From the NCBI RefSeq assembly GCF_001421745.1, contig NZ_LMKW01000001.1, forward strand, positions 860,464-924,463: a stretch of DNA of 64,000 bases. The letters run 5' to 3'. The position numbers and the translations under genes were made by a program. Source of the DNA: Sphingomonas sp. Leaf230 (lineage in GTDB: Bacteria > Pseudomonadota > Alphaproteobacteria > Sphingomonadales > Sphingomonadaceae). The notes beneath the pieces were generated by a model, which was not told where the DNA came from, did not search any database, and saw only the letters and a list, made by a program, of their open reading frames with translations. Positions 46,701 to 55,539 of the stretch are shown in pieces. Numbering within the stretch: position 1 is the first letter of the stretch; every line of letters begins with the position of its first letter.

Positions 46701-49463
46701 CTGCCCCTTGATTGGCTTACCGTCGGTATCCACCGCGACGAAGCGCAGGCGCAGATCGTCCGCGCGCATCATCCAGCCATCGGTAGCGACGCCAAGCTGC
46801 ACGCCCGAGGCGTAAATCGGGATCGATTTCGAGGCGGTCAGCGTCTCGCCATTGGCATCGCGGTAATCCATCTCGACCTGCATATCGGTCGTGCCGGGGA
46901 GGGTCTGCGGCATGTCGACCGTCATCCGGCGCGTGCCGTCGCTGCCGAGCGTTGCGGGCAGCATCTGCGTCGGCGGCAACGGCGTCTTCGCATCCTCGCC
47001 CTCGCCGTCGAGCGGCTTGACGCCTTCGGTGATCGGTTCGCCGCCGAAGCTGAACTTGTCGTAGCCGACAGGCGTCGCACTGTGCGCGAACCAGCCGATG
47101 CGGACGTCGGCCGGCAGGCCGGGGGCACCGCCGCCCGAGAGATACCCTGCGAACAGGTCGAGCTGTGCGGTGCGCGGCTTGACGAGCGCGGTCTTCGGCC
47201 CGGTCACGCTCGCGCGCATCGTTGGCAGGCGATATTCGTCGACCTTGAACGACTGCGCGGATTCCTTGGTTTCGTCTCCAACCACGAAAACGAGGTCGTA
47301 ATCCCCCATCGGCGCGCCCTTGGGCGCGGTCCAGACCGTCTCGCCGGTACCGTTCGCGCCGATCGTCACGGGCATTTCGAACTGCGTGTCTGAGCCGCGG
47401 TGCGACAGCCGAAGCGTGCCAGTAAAGCCCGGCGCCAACGAGAAGCCGCGCGCGTCGGGGCGACGCAGGATGTGCTTCATGTGGATCGTCTCGCCCTGGC
47501 GGACGAGCGCGCGATCGAACACGGTGTGGATGATGTCGGTCGCTGCCGAATAGCCATAGGACAGGTCGAAATCGAACGGCCGGATGCCCTCGCCCCAGTC
47601 GGTCAGCGTGAAGCTGAAATCGTCGCCGCTGCGTGCGGAGATCATCAGCGGATGCGACCCGCCCTCGCCCTTGCAGCTGCCATAGGTCTCGGGTTCGGGC
47701 AGGCCGCGCGCGACCATCAGCCCGCCGCTCTTGTCGGTCGCACCCCGCGCGAGCGGCTTGCCCGTGCAACTGTCGCTGACCTGCACCACCGTGTTCGCCA
47801 CCGGCTTGCCCGTCGACAGCCGCGTCACCCAAGCGAGCGAGCGATCGCGACCCCATTCGAAATGCACGGCGAGGTCGGTGACCAGCGCGGCGCTCGCGAC
47901 ATAGCGCGGCACGTTGCGGCCGAGCAGCGCACGGCCCAGCGTCGGGCTGGCGAGTTCGACGACGTAGAAGCCGGGCTTGCCCAGCGGCAGGCCGACGACC
48001 TCGAAGTCCTTGCCCTTACCCGGCAGATCGAGCTTGAACGGATCGCCCGCCCCGCCGCTAGCCCCGCCGCCACCGCTCCCGAACAGCAGCGGTTTCTCGC
48101 CGGTATGGTTGATCTGGAGCGGTTCGGCCCCCTTGCGCTCGATCGTCTGATAGTCGGTCTTGCCCGCATCCTCGACGCGCCGCAGCCACGCGGCGATCTC
48201 GCCATCGGAGCCGCCCACGCGCAGCCGCTGGCCGCCGATGCCCGCGGTCTGGCCTTGCAGCGACGGCTCGACGTTGCGCACGGTGACGGGCAGCACGCCG
48301 CCCTGTTTCGCCTCGAGTATCCCGAAATCCGCCGCGAACTTGACGAGCGGCGGGGCCTCGTCGAACTTCACCTCGAGCGGAAAGCGTTCGCGGTTGGCGA
48401 GGATGCGACCGCTTTCGTCCTTGAGGTCGGCGGGGATCGCAACCGTCCCACGCGTCGCAAAGGGTAACGGTGTGGCAAACGTGACCTGCTCGATCGTCGC
48501 GCGGGTCTTCTCCTCGTCGCTGAACACGGGCGCGATCGACTTGCCATCGGCGAGCGTCAGCCGAACCTGCGTCGCCGCACTCATCGGGACGGGCGCGGAG
48601 AACCGCAGATAGGCCTTCTCGACCGGGCTGCAGCCCGCCGCGGTGTTGACGCGCGAGCATTCGAACCGTGCGGTGAAGGGTTTGCGGACGGTGAAGTCGA
48701 ACCGCTGGTCGGCGCCGGCAAGCTTGCCTCCGGCGCTGGCGATGTTCACGCCCCAGACCAGCGCCATGTCGCGGCCCGGCGGCAGAGGACGGCGGCATTT
48801 CAGCGCGGTAATGCCGGCCAGCGCGCGCTGGCGCGATGCGGTATCGGCGGGGACCGTCTTGGGCAGCCCGGCGCTTTCGAGGAAATTGGTGACCGAGTAG
48901 TTGTTGCCCAACCCGGCGAGCAGCTTGCCCGGCAAGTCGGGCGCGAGCACGTCGACCGCGATCTTCTCGCCGATCCCGTCGACCGCGCAATACGCGTTGG
49001 CGGCGATCGACTCACGGGTCGCGAGCATGTTCGCGGCGACCAGGAACACCTGGTCCTCCTCGATATCACCCTCGCCGGGCAGCACCGCGCGGGCGATCGG
49101 ACCGCCGGCATCGACGGTGAAGCTCTCCGCGTCGACGCCGTAGCCCGCAGCGCTCTTGAGGCCCTCGCGCGTCGCAAGCGTGCAGCGCGTTCCGCCCGGC
49201 AAGGGCTGCCCGAAGTCCCAGACATAGGTCTGCTGATCGACCCAGCGCCCCTCGCCCGGCACCGCGCACTCGACCTTCAGCGGCGAGGCGGCGCGGGGAT
49301 CGCCGAGCGGGACGATCGCGTCGCTGAACCGCACGGTAAAGCGCGTGATCGCGCCATCCGAGATGTTGGGCGTGGCAAGCGTGACGTGCGGCGTATCGCC
49401 CCCGAACGCGGCAACCGGCGCGACGACGATCGCTAGCGCCGCCCACAGTCTTGCAAATCGCAT
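43707..49463 (-). CDS. yfhM: Bacterial alpha-2-macroglobulin with thioester motif
   Basis: A 1918-residue periplasmic protein. The ATG at 49463 is preceded by GGGAG; signal RLWAALAIVVAPVAAFGGD. Alpha-2-macroglobulins trap proteases after bait cleavage and covalent linkage. The thioester signature CxEQ is intact at about Cys1471 (RYPFNCFEQRLSRI). MG domains, bait-like region (WKGHVPLDAQGRARVSVPLS nearby) and C-terminal receptor-binding-like domain follow the family order. There is no lipobox, unlike Escherichia coli YfhM, so this version is probably soluble or attached some other way. It is translationally coupled to pbpC and shares its envelope-defence role by analogy. Confidence 0.95.
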   Translation of the reverse strand: MRFARLWAALAIVVAPVAAFGGDTPHVTLATPNISDGAITRFTVRFSDAIVPLGDPRAASPLKVECAVPGEGRWVDQQTYVWDFGQPLPGGTRCTLATREGLKSAAGYGVDAESFTVDAGGPIARAVLPGEGDIEEDQVFLVAANMLATRESIAANAYCAVDGIGEKIAVDVLAPDLPGKLLAGLGNNYSVTNFLESAGLPKTVPADTASRQRALAGITALKCRRPLPPGRDMALVWGVNIASAGGKLAGADQRFDFTVRKPFTARFECSRVNTAAGCSPVEKAYLRFSAPVPMSAATQVRLTLADGKSIAPVFSDEEKTRATIEQVTFATPLPFATRGTVAIPADLKDESGRILANRERFPLEVKFDEAPPLVKFAADFGILEAKQGGVLPVTVRNVEPSLQGQTAGIGGQRLRVGGSDGEIAAWLRRVEDAGKTDYQTIERKGAEPLQINHTGEKPLLFGSGGGGASGGAGDPFKLDLPGKGKDFEVVGLPLGKPGFYVVELASPTLGRALLGRNVPRYVASAALVTDLAVHFEWGRDRSLAWVTRLSTGKPVANTVVQVSDSCTGKPLARGATDKSGGLMVARGLPEPETYGSCKGEGGSHPLMISARSGDDFSFTLTDWGEGIRPFDFDLSYGYSAATDIIHTVFDRALVRQGETIHMKHILRRPDARGFSLAPGFTGTLRLSHRGSDTQFEMPVTIGANGTGETVWTAPKGAPMGDYDLVFVVGDETKESAQSFKVDEYRLPTMRASVTGPKTALVKPRTAQLDLFAGYLSGGGAPGLPADVRIGWFAHSATPVGYDKFSFGGEPITEGVKPLDGEGEDAKTPLPPTQMLPATLGSDGTRRMTVDMPQTLPGTTDMQVEMDYRDANGETLTASKSIPIYASGVQLGVATDGWMMRADDLRLRFVAVDTDGKPIKGQTLSVALYSRQILTARRRLIGGFYAYDNRMRTTKLSASCSATTDAQGLAQCKADPGVSGEIYAVVTTTDADGNVARAVKSVWLAGNDDWWFGGDNGDRMDVVPEKLTYASGETARLQVRMPFRSATALVSVEREGVLSSFVTELSGKDPVIEVPMDAAYAPDVYVSVLVVRGRVESGFWSWVHRIARTLGLSDTPEDAAEPTALVDLAKPAYRLGIAKVKVGWEGHTLAVAVKADRERYAPRGTANVAIQVRKPDGSPAREADVAFAAVDQALLKLAPNDSWNILDAMMGDRPLSVLTATAQMQVVGKRHYGRKALEAGGGGGGGDLSGLNRENFQPVLLWKGHVPLDAQGRARVSVPLSDALSSFKLVAIATDGAQAFGTGSTDIRTAQDLSLYAGMPPLVRSGDFYGARFTLRNGSDRAMTVTANVDVFPRIAQGKPLTVTIPAGGAAPVAWNLTAPSGVDTLRWTVRASSNDGRAADQVTVTQDVIPAVPTEIWAATLAQVGETTLIPIAPPMGALPGRGSVDIHLADTLAPSLAGVRDYMSRYPFNCFEQRLSRIVVLGDMAGWAALAGEIPTYQAPDGLLRYFPGDSLQGSEALTAYVLSMTGAANLALPPVQRARMIEAMKAVLDGRLRHEDYGDVRLTKVAALAALARQGEATPAMLGQIGMTPAEMPTASLADYITALTAIPGASTEAKAQAEAVLRTRLVFEGTRLDLSDSANASWWLMSSADEAANKATAAVLGRPGWQDDAPRLMVGTALRQSRGHWDTTTANAWGAIAARRFAQIYPAQAVTGTTMLSYAGRSVARGWPLAEPARTVSFPLAAAGPLRLAQSGGAGPWATVSISAAVPLRQPLFAGYRLTRKVDVVQARTAGRLTTGDVLRVTLSVEAAAERNWVAISDPVPAGATVIGDLGGQSQLLQQGGAADGEGGGPSYVERGRDTWRAYFAWLPKGTTTVTYTLRLNGASRFQMPPSRVEAMYSPAIRAAVPNQTMVVADR

Positions 49464-49544
49464 GCCCGCTCTCCCCGCCAACAGAATAGGGGCCGGACGG
49501 CGCTAGTCCAGACTTAACCGGGCCACGGACGAGTAGCGCTAGGT

Positions 49545-49595
49545 AAACCTAGGTTTCATTTATCTAGTCTGACATGGATTAAACCATTAAGGTTT
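49545..49595. promoter_or_regulatory. Two AAACC/GGTTT dyads upstream of the EAL gene
   Basis: AAACCTAGGTTT (49545-49556) is a perfect 12-base palindrome. AAACC-ATTAA-GGTTT (49581-49595) reuses the same half sites with a 5-base spacer. Both sit in the AT-rich gap before the GAF-EAL gene and opposite the macroglobulin promoter region. This is a plausible pair of operator sites. Confidence 0.45.
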
Positions 49596-49626
49596 TGATT
49601 ATAGAGGGGAACGTGAAAGGAATCGT

Positions 49627-51402
49627 GTGCGCGACCATCACGAAGAGGCTCGGCTGGACGCCCTGTACCAGCTGAAGTTGCTCGATACCCCGGCCAGCGA
49701 GGGATTCGATCGGATAACCCGGATGGCCAGCCAGATCTTCGGATTGCCGGTGGCTGCGGTGTCGCTGACGGATCGCGACCGGCAATGGTTCAAGTCGCGC
49801 GTCGGCGTCGAGCATCGCAGCATCCCGCGCGACAAGGCGCCCTGCGCACAGGTCGCCGAGTCGACCCAGCCGCTCGTCATCGAGGATTTCCAGGCCGACG
49901 CGTGTTACGCCGACAGCGTGCTGGGCCGCGCCGGAACGCGCTTCTATGCGGGCGCACCTTTGGTCACCAGCGATGGCTACGGCCTCGGATCGCTCTGTGT
50001 GTTGGGGACCGAACCGCGCAAGGCGACCGAGGCCGAGCTTGCCGCGCTGGTCGATCTGGCGGCGATGGTGATGGCGCAGATCGAGCTGCAGCACGCCTTC
50101 GGACGAATCGATCCGGTTACCGGCATGCCGACCCGGAATCAGTTCCGCGACGACCTGATGGATCTGGAGCGGGACCATCCGGGCGAGCACCGGTTCGCGG
50201 TGGTGGTCGACATGGCGCGCGAAGATCAGATCAGCCGGATCACGCGCGCGTTGGGTGTTGCCCGCGTCGACGATTTCATCCGGGAGGCGTCGCAGGCGCT
50301 GCGCGTGGCGCTGGGACCCGGTCGTGTTGCGTATCAGGTTGGCAGTGCGCAGTTCGCGTTCATATCACCGCCGGGTGTCGAGGAGCTGGCCTATGTTTCG
50401 CTGCTCCGGTCGAGCTTCGAGACGATGCATGCCACGTCGTCGGTACGCTTCGTCACGAACGTTGCGATCGGCGTCCGGTCGTTCGTCATCGGCAGCGTTT
50501 CGGCCGACGACGTGCTGAGGGGCGCGGCCAGCGCGGCACAGGACGCGCGCAACGCCGATGGCGCGATCGCACTGCATTCGCCCGCCAACGACATCGCCCA
50601 CCGCCGCCAATACGGCCTGTTGCAGGATTTCGGTGCGGCACTCGAAGCCGGCGACCAGTTGCGACTGGTGTACCAGCCACGGATCGAGCTCGCGACGGGA
50701 CGGTGCCTGGGCGCGGAGGCGTTGCTGCGCTGGCGGCACCCTCGACTGGGCGAGGTGTCGCCCGCCGAGTTCATTCCGATCATCGAGGAGACCTCGCTGG
50801 CGCGCGCGACGACGCAGTGGGTGATCGATGCGGCGATGGACCAGATGGCGGCCTGGAATCTCGCCGGGATCGCGCCGGTCCTGTCGGTCAACATCTCGGC
50901 CGCCAATCTCGGCGAGGCCGACCTGATCGACCGGATCCAGCTGGCGTTGTCCAAGCGCGATCTGCGGCCCGAGCGGCTGGAGATCGAGCTGACCGAAAGC
51001 GCCATCATGGATCAGCCCGACCAAGCGCTGGCGATGCTGCGCGAACTGGCGGAAGCGGGCATTTGCCTTGCCATCGACGATTTCGGGACGGGACACAGCA
51101 GCCTCGCCTATCTCCAGCGCTTGCCCGCGCGGATCGTGAAGATCGACCAGGCCTTCATGCGTAACCTCACCGAAGCGGCCGGGCCCGATTTCGTCCTCGT
51201 CGAGACGATGATCGGACTGGCGCACAAGCTCGGCTACCGCGTGGTGGCCGAGGGGATCGAGACCGCAGAGGCAGCCGCTATCCTGACGCAGCTCGGTTGC
51301 GAAGAGGCGCAGGGCTTCTGGTTCGCCCGCCCGATGGAAGCGACGCTGTTCGCGACCTGGCTTGTGGAACGCGAGCCGGAGGCCGAGCCCGAACGCGGCT
51401 GA
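49627..51402 (+). CDS. GAF - degenerate GGDEF - EAL c-di-GMP phosphodiesterase
   Basis: A 591-residue cytoplasmic protein starting at GTG after AAAGGA. GAF domain at about 20-160 (FGLPVAAVSLTDRDRQWFKS, GLGSLCVLGTEPR). The GGDEF domain is degenerate: VGSAQF replaces the GGDEF motif, and the preceding Asp/Asn residues are altered, so it cannot cyclise GTP and may only bind a ligand. The EAL domain is intact (GAEALLRWRHP, LAIDDFGTGHSSLAYLQ, VVAEGIETAEAAA), so the protein probably degrades c-di-GMP in response to a GAF ligand. It is a second c-di-GMP protein in the window. Confidence 0.93.
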   Translation: MRDHHEEARLDALYQLKLLDTPASEGFDRITRMASQIFGLPVAAVSLTDRDRQWFKSRVGVEHRSIPRDKAPCAQVAESTQPLVIEDFQADACYADSVLGRAGTRFYAGAPLVTSDGYGLGSLCVLGTEPRKATEAELAALVDLAAMVMAQIELQHAFGRIDPVTGMPTRNQFRDDLMDLERDHPGEHRFAVVVDMAREDQISRITRALGVARVDDFIREASQALRVALGPGRVAYQVGSAQFAFISPPGVEELAYVSLLRSSFETMHATSSVRFVTNVAIGVRSFVIGSVSADDVLRGAASAAQDARNADGAIALHSPANDIAHRRQYGLLQDFGAALEAGDQLRLVYQPRIELATGRCLGAEALLRWRHPRLGEVSPAEFIPIIEETSLARATTQWVIDAAMDQMAAWNLAGIAPVLSVNISAANLGEADLIDRIQLALSKRDLRPERLEIELTESAIMDQPDQALAMLRELAEAGICLAIDDFGTGHSSLAYLQRLPARIVKIDQAFMRNLTEAAGPDFVLVETMIGLAHKLGYRVVAEGIETAEAAAILTQLGCEEAQGFWFARPMEATLFATWLVEREPEAEPERG

Positions 51403-51529
51403 CCTTGCTGCCACGCCCGGTTTCGTTTCGGGTCCTCCGCGCAAGGAAGTCCCGCATTCACCGATTTCTCTGGGCTTGCGGACGAATTTGCCGATATCGT
51501 TCGCACGGGGACTATCGGGGGGCCAAATT

Positions 51530-54340
51530 GTGCGAAGTATAGTGGTTGCGGCGGTGTCGCTGGGGTGCATGGCGACGTCTGCGGCGCAGGCCGGCGACCT
51601 TCCCTTGTATCAGGCCGCGCCCAGCTGGGTCATTCCGGCCGTGCTGCCGGACGCGGCGAAGACGGGTGCAGATACGCCGGCGCTGGTGATCTTCGATACG
51701 CAGCAACGGATCGAGGACGGGCGGCTGTGGTCCTACTTGGATGTCGCGTCGCACATCACGTCGCCGGAGATGCTGGCGCAGGCGACGTCGCTCGCCTTGC
51801 CCTGGGCGCCGGACAAGGGCGACATCATCGTCCACGAACTGGCGATCTGGCGCGGTAGCCAGCGGATCGACCTGCTGGCGAACGGACAAAAGTTCACCGT
51901 TCTGCGGCGCGAACAGGCGCTCGAACAGCGCGAATTGACCGGTATCCTGACGGCGACGCTGGCGGTCGAAGGTCTTCAGGTCGGCGACATCCTGCGGCTG
52001 CGGGCGTCGACGACATCGAAAGACGCCGCGTTGGGCGGGCGCGTGCAGAACGTCGTTCCGATGATCGCCCTGCCCGCTCGGGTTGCCTTTGCCCGCGCGC
52101 GCATATCGTGGCCGACCGCGACGCCACCGCGCTGGAAGCTGGAGGCCGACGGCGTCAAGGCCGTGCCGATCCGCGACGGGCAATACACCGTGCTCGACCT
52201 CGCCCTGCCCGCGCCAAAGCCGGTCGAGATGCCGCAGGATGCGCCAAGTCGGTTCCGGCATCCGCCGATGATCGAATTCGCCACGTTCGCCGACTGGGCG
52301 GACGTCTCGAAGACCTTCGCACCGCTATATGGCTCGGAAGCCAACGCCATCGCGCCCGGCTCCCCGCTGAGGACCGAGGTCGACGCGATCATGAAGGCGG
52401 ATGCGACGCCGATCGGCAGGGCCGAACGCGCGCTGGAACTCGTCCAGGACAAGATCCGCTACCTTGCCGTCGGGATGGACGGCGGGAACTATGTTCCGCA
52501 GAAACCCGCGCGGACGTGGGAGGTTCGCTACGGCGACTGCAAGGCGAAGACCGTACTGTTGCTGTCGATGCTGCGCGCGATGGGCATCGATGCCGAGCCG
52601 GTCCTCGCCGCCGTCGGATCGGGAGACTTCGTGGCCGAGAGGCTGCCGAGCGCGGCGGCTTTCAACCACGTCTTCGTGAAGGCGACGATTGGCGGCCAGA
52701 CACTTTGGCTCGATGGGACGGGCGCCGGTTCGAGGCTTGCGGATATCCACGACACGCCCGACGTCGGCTATGTCCTGCCGATCCGCGCCGACGGTGCCGC
52801 GCTGCTCAGGATCGCTACGCACGCGAATGCGCGTCCGGTGATCGACCTGATCGTCGAGGCGGACGAAACCGCCAGCGTCGACCTGCCCAGCGCATTCGAG
52901 GCGACGGCGATCGTTCACGGTCGACCGGCGGCGATGCTGACGATGGCCAAAACCCAGTTGGGCGAGAAGGAGCAGCGCCAGGCCGTCGGGCAGTTCCTGC
53001 AGGGCTTCCTGGGCGAGGGGCAATTCGTCGATACGTCGATCACGTCCGATCCGATCACCGGTGCGGTCACGCTGAAGGCACGCGGCGCGACGAGCACGAT
53101 CTGGACGACCGACGACCGTCGCCGCAAGCGCGCGGTCGACAGGCTGATCGATCAGGTCAACTTCGATCCCGACCGCAGCAAGGCCACCTGGGCAGCCGTC
53201 CCCGTTCTGGTCAACCAGCCCGACGGCCTGCGCTATCGCTTGCGGTTGCGCCTTCCCGACGGTGGCCGGGCGTTCGCACTGGAGGGAGAGCCCGATCTCA
53301 AGGCGAACATCGCCGGGTATGACATCGTTCGCAGCGCCAGCTTGGCGAACGGTATGTTCACGCTCGACGAGCGGATCGACACGGTCGGCGGCGAGATCGC
53401 GGTTGCCCGCATTCCGGCGGAGCGCGATGCCCTGACGACAGCGAAGGCCCGTGCGCCACGTATCGTCGCCTCGGCCGACACGCGGCGTCGCTGGGACATC
53501 AACGCCAGCGACCCACCCGGTGCCACGCAACTGAGGGCGATCGAGGCGATCTTCGCGAAGTCGATCGCCGACGATCCCGACGAAGCCAGCGGCTATACCA
53601 GCCGCGCATCACTCAGAAGCGGCGTGGGGGATCGCCGCGGTGCCGTCGCCGACCTGACGCACGCGATCGCGATCGCCCCGACGATCGATCTCTATCTCCA
53701 ACGCTCGACGGAGTCGCACGAGTTGGGCGACATGGCGGCGGCGCTTAAGGATGCGGAAGCAGCGCGTGCCCTGGATCCTTCGTCGCAACAGGCGATCGGC
53801 CAGCTCAGCGACCTGAAGGCCGAAGGTGGCGACATGCCCGGCGCGCTGGCGCTGCTGGATCAGCGCATCGCGCTGGGCGGCAGCATGCGCAACGCGTTTC
53901 GCGAAGCCAAGGCCGGTCTCCTCGGAGAATATGGCGACGTCACTGCAGCACTCGTGTTGTTCGACAGCCTGATCGCGGACAAGCCGGGTTCGCCATCGCT
54001 GATGAACGCACGGTGCTGGGCCAAGGGAACGCGCATGGTCATGATCGACAGCGCGTTGAAAGACTGTACCGGGGCGATCGAGTTGAGCACCGACACGAGT
54101 GGTCCGCTCGATAGCCGGGCGATGGTCTGGTATCGGCTCGGAAAGTACGAGCAGGCGCTGGCCGATCTCGACGCGGTGCTGGCGTCCACACCCAATCAGG
54201 CGGAAAGCCATTTCATGCGCGGAATCGTGTTGGCGAAATCGAACCGGCGACCTGAAGCGACGAAGGAGTTCGCGATTGCACGGCGGCTTCTACCGAGCGT
54301 CGACCGGCGGTATGCGCGCTACGGCATCAAGGCGGACTGA
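51530..54340 (+). CDS. Secreted DUF3857 / transglutaminase-like / TPR protein
   Basis: A 936-residue protein. The start is GTG 51530 (GGGGG upstream), giving the signal RSIVVAAVSLGCMATSAAQA. The DUF3857-type N-terminal domain is followed by a transglutaminase core with Cys in RYGDCKAKTVLLLSMLRAMG and His/Asp in FNHVFVKATI and LWLDGTGAGS. The C-terminal part (about 690-936) is TPR repeats (ASGYTSRASLRSGVGDRRGA, AMVWYRLGKYEQALADLDAV). Families of this plan are common in Sphingomonas and Bacteroidetes and may act on cell-wall or matrix peptides. The partner is unknown. Confidence 0.85.
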   Translation: MRSIVVAAVSLGCMATSAAQAGDLPLYQAAPSWVIPAVLPDAAKTGADTPALVIFDTQQRIEDGRLWSYLDVASHITSPEMLAQATSLALPWAPDKGDIIVHELAIWRGSQRIDLLANGQKFTVLRREQALEQRELTGILTATLAVEGLQVGDILRLRASTTSKDAALGGRVQNVVPMIALPARVAFARARISWPTATPPRWKLEADGVKAVPIRDGQYTVLDLALPAPKPVEMPQDAPSRFRHPPMIEFATFADWADVSKTFAPLYGSEANAIAPGSPLRTEVDAIMKADATPIGRAERALELVQDKIRYLAVGMDGGNYVPQKPARTWEVRYGDCKAKTVLLLSMLRAMGIDAEPVLAAVGSGDFVAERLPSAAAFNHVFVKATIGGQTLWLDGTGAGSRLADIHDTPDVGYVLPIRADGAALLRIATHANARPVIDLIVEADETASVDLPSAFEATAIVHGRPAAMLTMAKTQLGEKEQRQAVGQFLQGFLGEGQFVDTSITSDPITGAVTLKARGATSTIWTTDDRRRKRAVDRLIDQVNFDPDRSKATWAAVPVLVNQPDGLRYRLRLRLPDGGRAFALEGEPDLKANIAGYDIVRSASLANGMFTLDERIDTVGGEIAVARIPAERDALTTAKARAPRIVASADTRRRWDINASDPPGATQLRAIEAIFAKSIADDPDEASGYTSRASLRSGVGDRRGAVADLTHAIAIAPTIDLYLQRSTESHELGDMAAALKDAEAARALDPSSQQAIGQLSDLKAEGGDMPGALALLDQRIALGGSMRNAFREAKAGLLGEYGDVTAALVLFDSLIADKPGSPSLMNARCWAKGTRMVMIDSALKDCTGAIELSTDTSGPLDSRAMVWYRLGKYEQALADLDAVLASTPNQAESHFMRGIVLAKSNRRPEATKEFAIARRLLPSVDRRYARYGIKAD

Positions 54341-54432
54341 TCATCGGTATCGGGTAGCCCTTAACGGCGCGCTCGGCCTATTTGTTGGCTGCGACGGTGA
54401 ATGGTGCCGGGTCGCAGGGAGAAAACCGCTTG

Positions 54433-54690
54433 ATGTCGGACGAGTATGCGCATGGCCGGCGAGATGGGTTGCGGCTGGCGCTGGCGATCTTGGCCGCTGA
54501 AGAAGCCAAATGGGCGGCGTTGCTGGGTGAGAGTGCATCCTGGCGGACCAACGCCACGCGTGAGGTGCGGCACAAGACGCTCCAGGTCGCACAAACGCGC
54601 GTCCAGACCGTGCTGAACCGGCTTTCTCCGAAGGACGACACCGCATCGAATGCGGAATTGTCCGCCGCGCTGGCGAAGATCGGGCTTTAG
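54433..54690 (+). CDS. Small hypothetical protein
   Basis: An 85-residue protein; ATG at 54433 chosen because the longer open frame (54382) is not family-like. The sequence MSDEYAHGRRDGLRLALAIL and EVRHKTLQVAQTRVQTVLNR is helical and charged. I do not recognise it. It overlaps the convergent DUF72 gene by 4 bases. At the junction, CGGGCTTTAGCCCG (54681-54694) forms a small palindrome. Confidence 0.5.
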   Translation: MSDEYAHGRRDGLRLALAILAAEEAKWAALLGESASWRTNATREVRHKTLQVAQTRVQTVLNRLSPKDDTASNAELSAALAKIGL

Positions 54691-55442
54691 CCCGCCCCGC
54701 CCTCCGACGATGCGTCGACCAGATCGGTCAACTGAAGCGCATCACCCAGCGCCGCAGAGGCGGCCGTGTTGTCGAACATGCACCATGCCGCGCGCCCTGC
54801 TGCGCGGTCCTCGGCAATCAGGCGCGCATAGTCGCGTAGGCGGTCGAGCCCGTACGCGGTTCGGTACATGTCCGGCGATCCGTGCAGCCGGTAATACGTA
54901 AGCCCGCGCCAGCCACCCGGGCGTGCCGCCGCCGGGATGCGCGCGGGATCGGCAGCGACCCGCGCCACTTTCTGGGTCGCTAACAGGGTGTCGACATCGG
55001 GCTCGAACCAGCTGGCGTGGCGCGGTTCACACACGATGCTGGTGTCGGTTCGTTCGCCGACGTCCGCAAGAAAGCGGGTGACCGTCGCATGATCGAAGGC
55101 AAGGCTTGGCGGTAGTTGCAGGAGGAGGAGCGCAAGCTTGCCACCCAGGCCGGACACTTCGTCGAGAAAGCGATCAAGCGGCGCGGCGGCGTCGTGCAGG
55201 CGAAGATCGTGGCTGATCGACTTGGGTATCTTTGCCGTGAACCGAAAATCGTCGGGAACGCTTGCCGCCCATCGAGTCCAGGTCGATTGCCGGTGTGGCC
55301 GGTGGAAGGACGTGTTCACTTCGACCCCGTGCATCACGGCCGCGTAACGCTGTAGTGCGGTGCCGGTTTCGGGGAAGTTCGGCCGATCCGCGGCCGGTAT
55401 GCTCCAGCCGGCGGTGCCGATCACGCAGCGCGGCTCTGTCAC
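54687..55442 (-). CDS. DUF72 family protein (YecE-like)
   Basis: A 251-residue protein. GTG at 55442 is preferred over a TTG at 55475. DUF72 proteins are TIM-barrel-like and uncharacterised. Visible motifs: CVIGTAGWSIPAADR, AVMHGVEVNTSFHRPHRQST, FRFTAKIPKSISHDLRLHDA, KLALLLLQLPPSLAFD, YYRLHGSPDMYRTAYG. Near the end, CMFDNTAASAALGDALQL is typical. No metal site is clear. It appears monocistronic. Confidence 0.9.
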   Translation of the reverse strand: MTEPRCVIGTAGWSIPAADRPNFPETGTALQRYAAVMHGVEVNTSFHRPHRQSTWTRWAASVPDDFRFTAKIPKSISHDLRLHDAAAPLDRFLDEVSGLGGKLALLLLQLPPSLAFDHATVTRFLADVGERTDTSIVCEPRHASWFEPDVDTLLATQKVARVAADPARIPAAARPGGWRGLTYYRLHGSPDMYRTAYGLDRLRDYARLIAEDRAAGRAAWCMFDNTAASAALGDALQLTDLVDASSEGGAG

Positions 55443-55539
55443 CGGGAAACGACCTTCGTGGAAGCACCACGGCAATCGCCCGGCATCCGTCCCCTGCCCC
55501 GCTGGTCATCGCGGCGAAGGAGACGGACGCCGGCGTCGA

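Noticed and set aside
43938..47393. Open frame of 1151 codons on the plus strand opposite the macroglobulin gene
   Set aside because: The composition is Arg/His/Asp-rich antisense of a high-GC gene. The minus-strand gene has the signal peptide and CxEQ motif.
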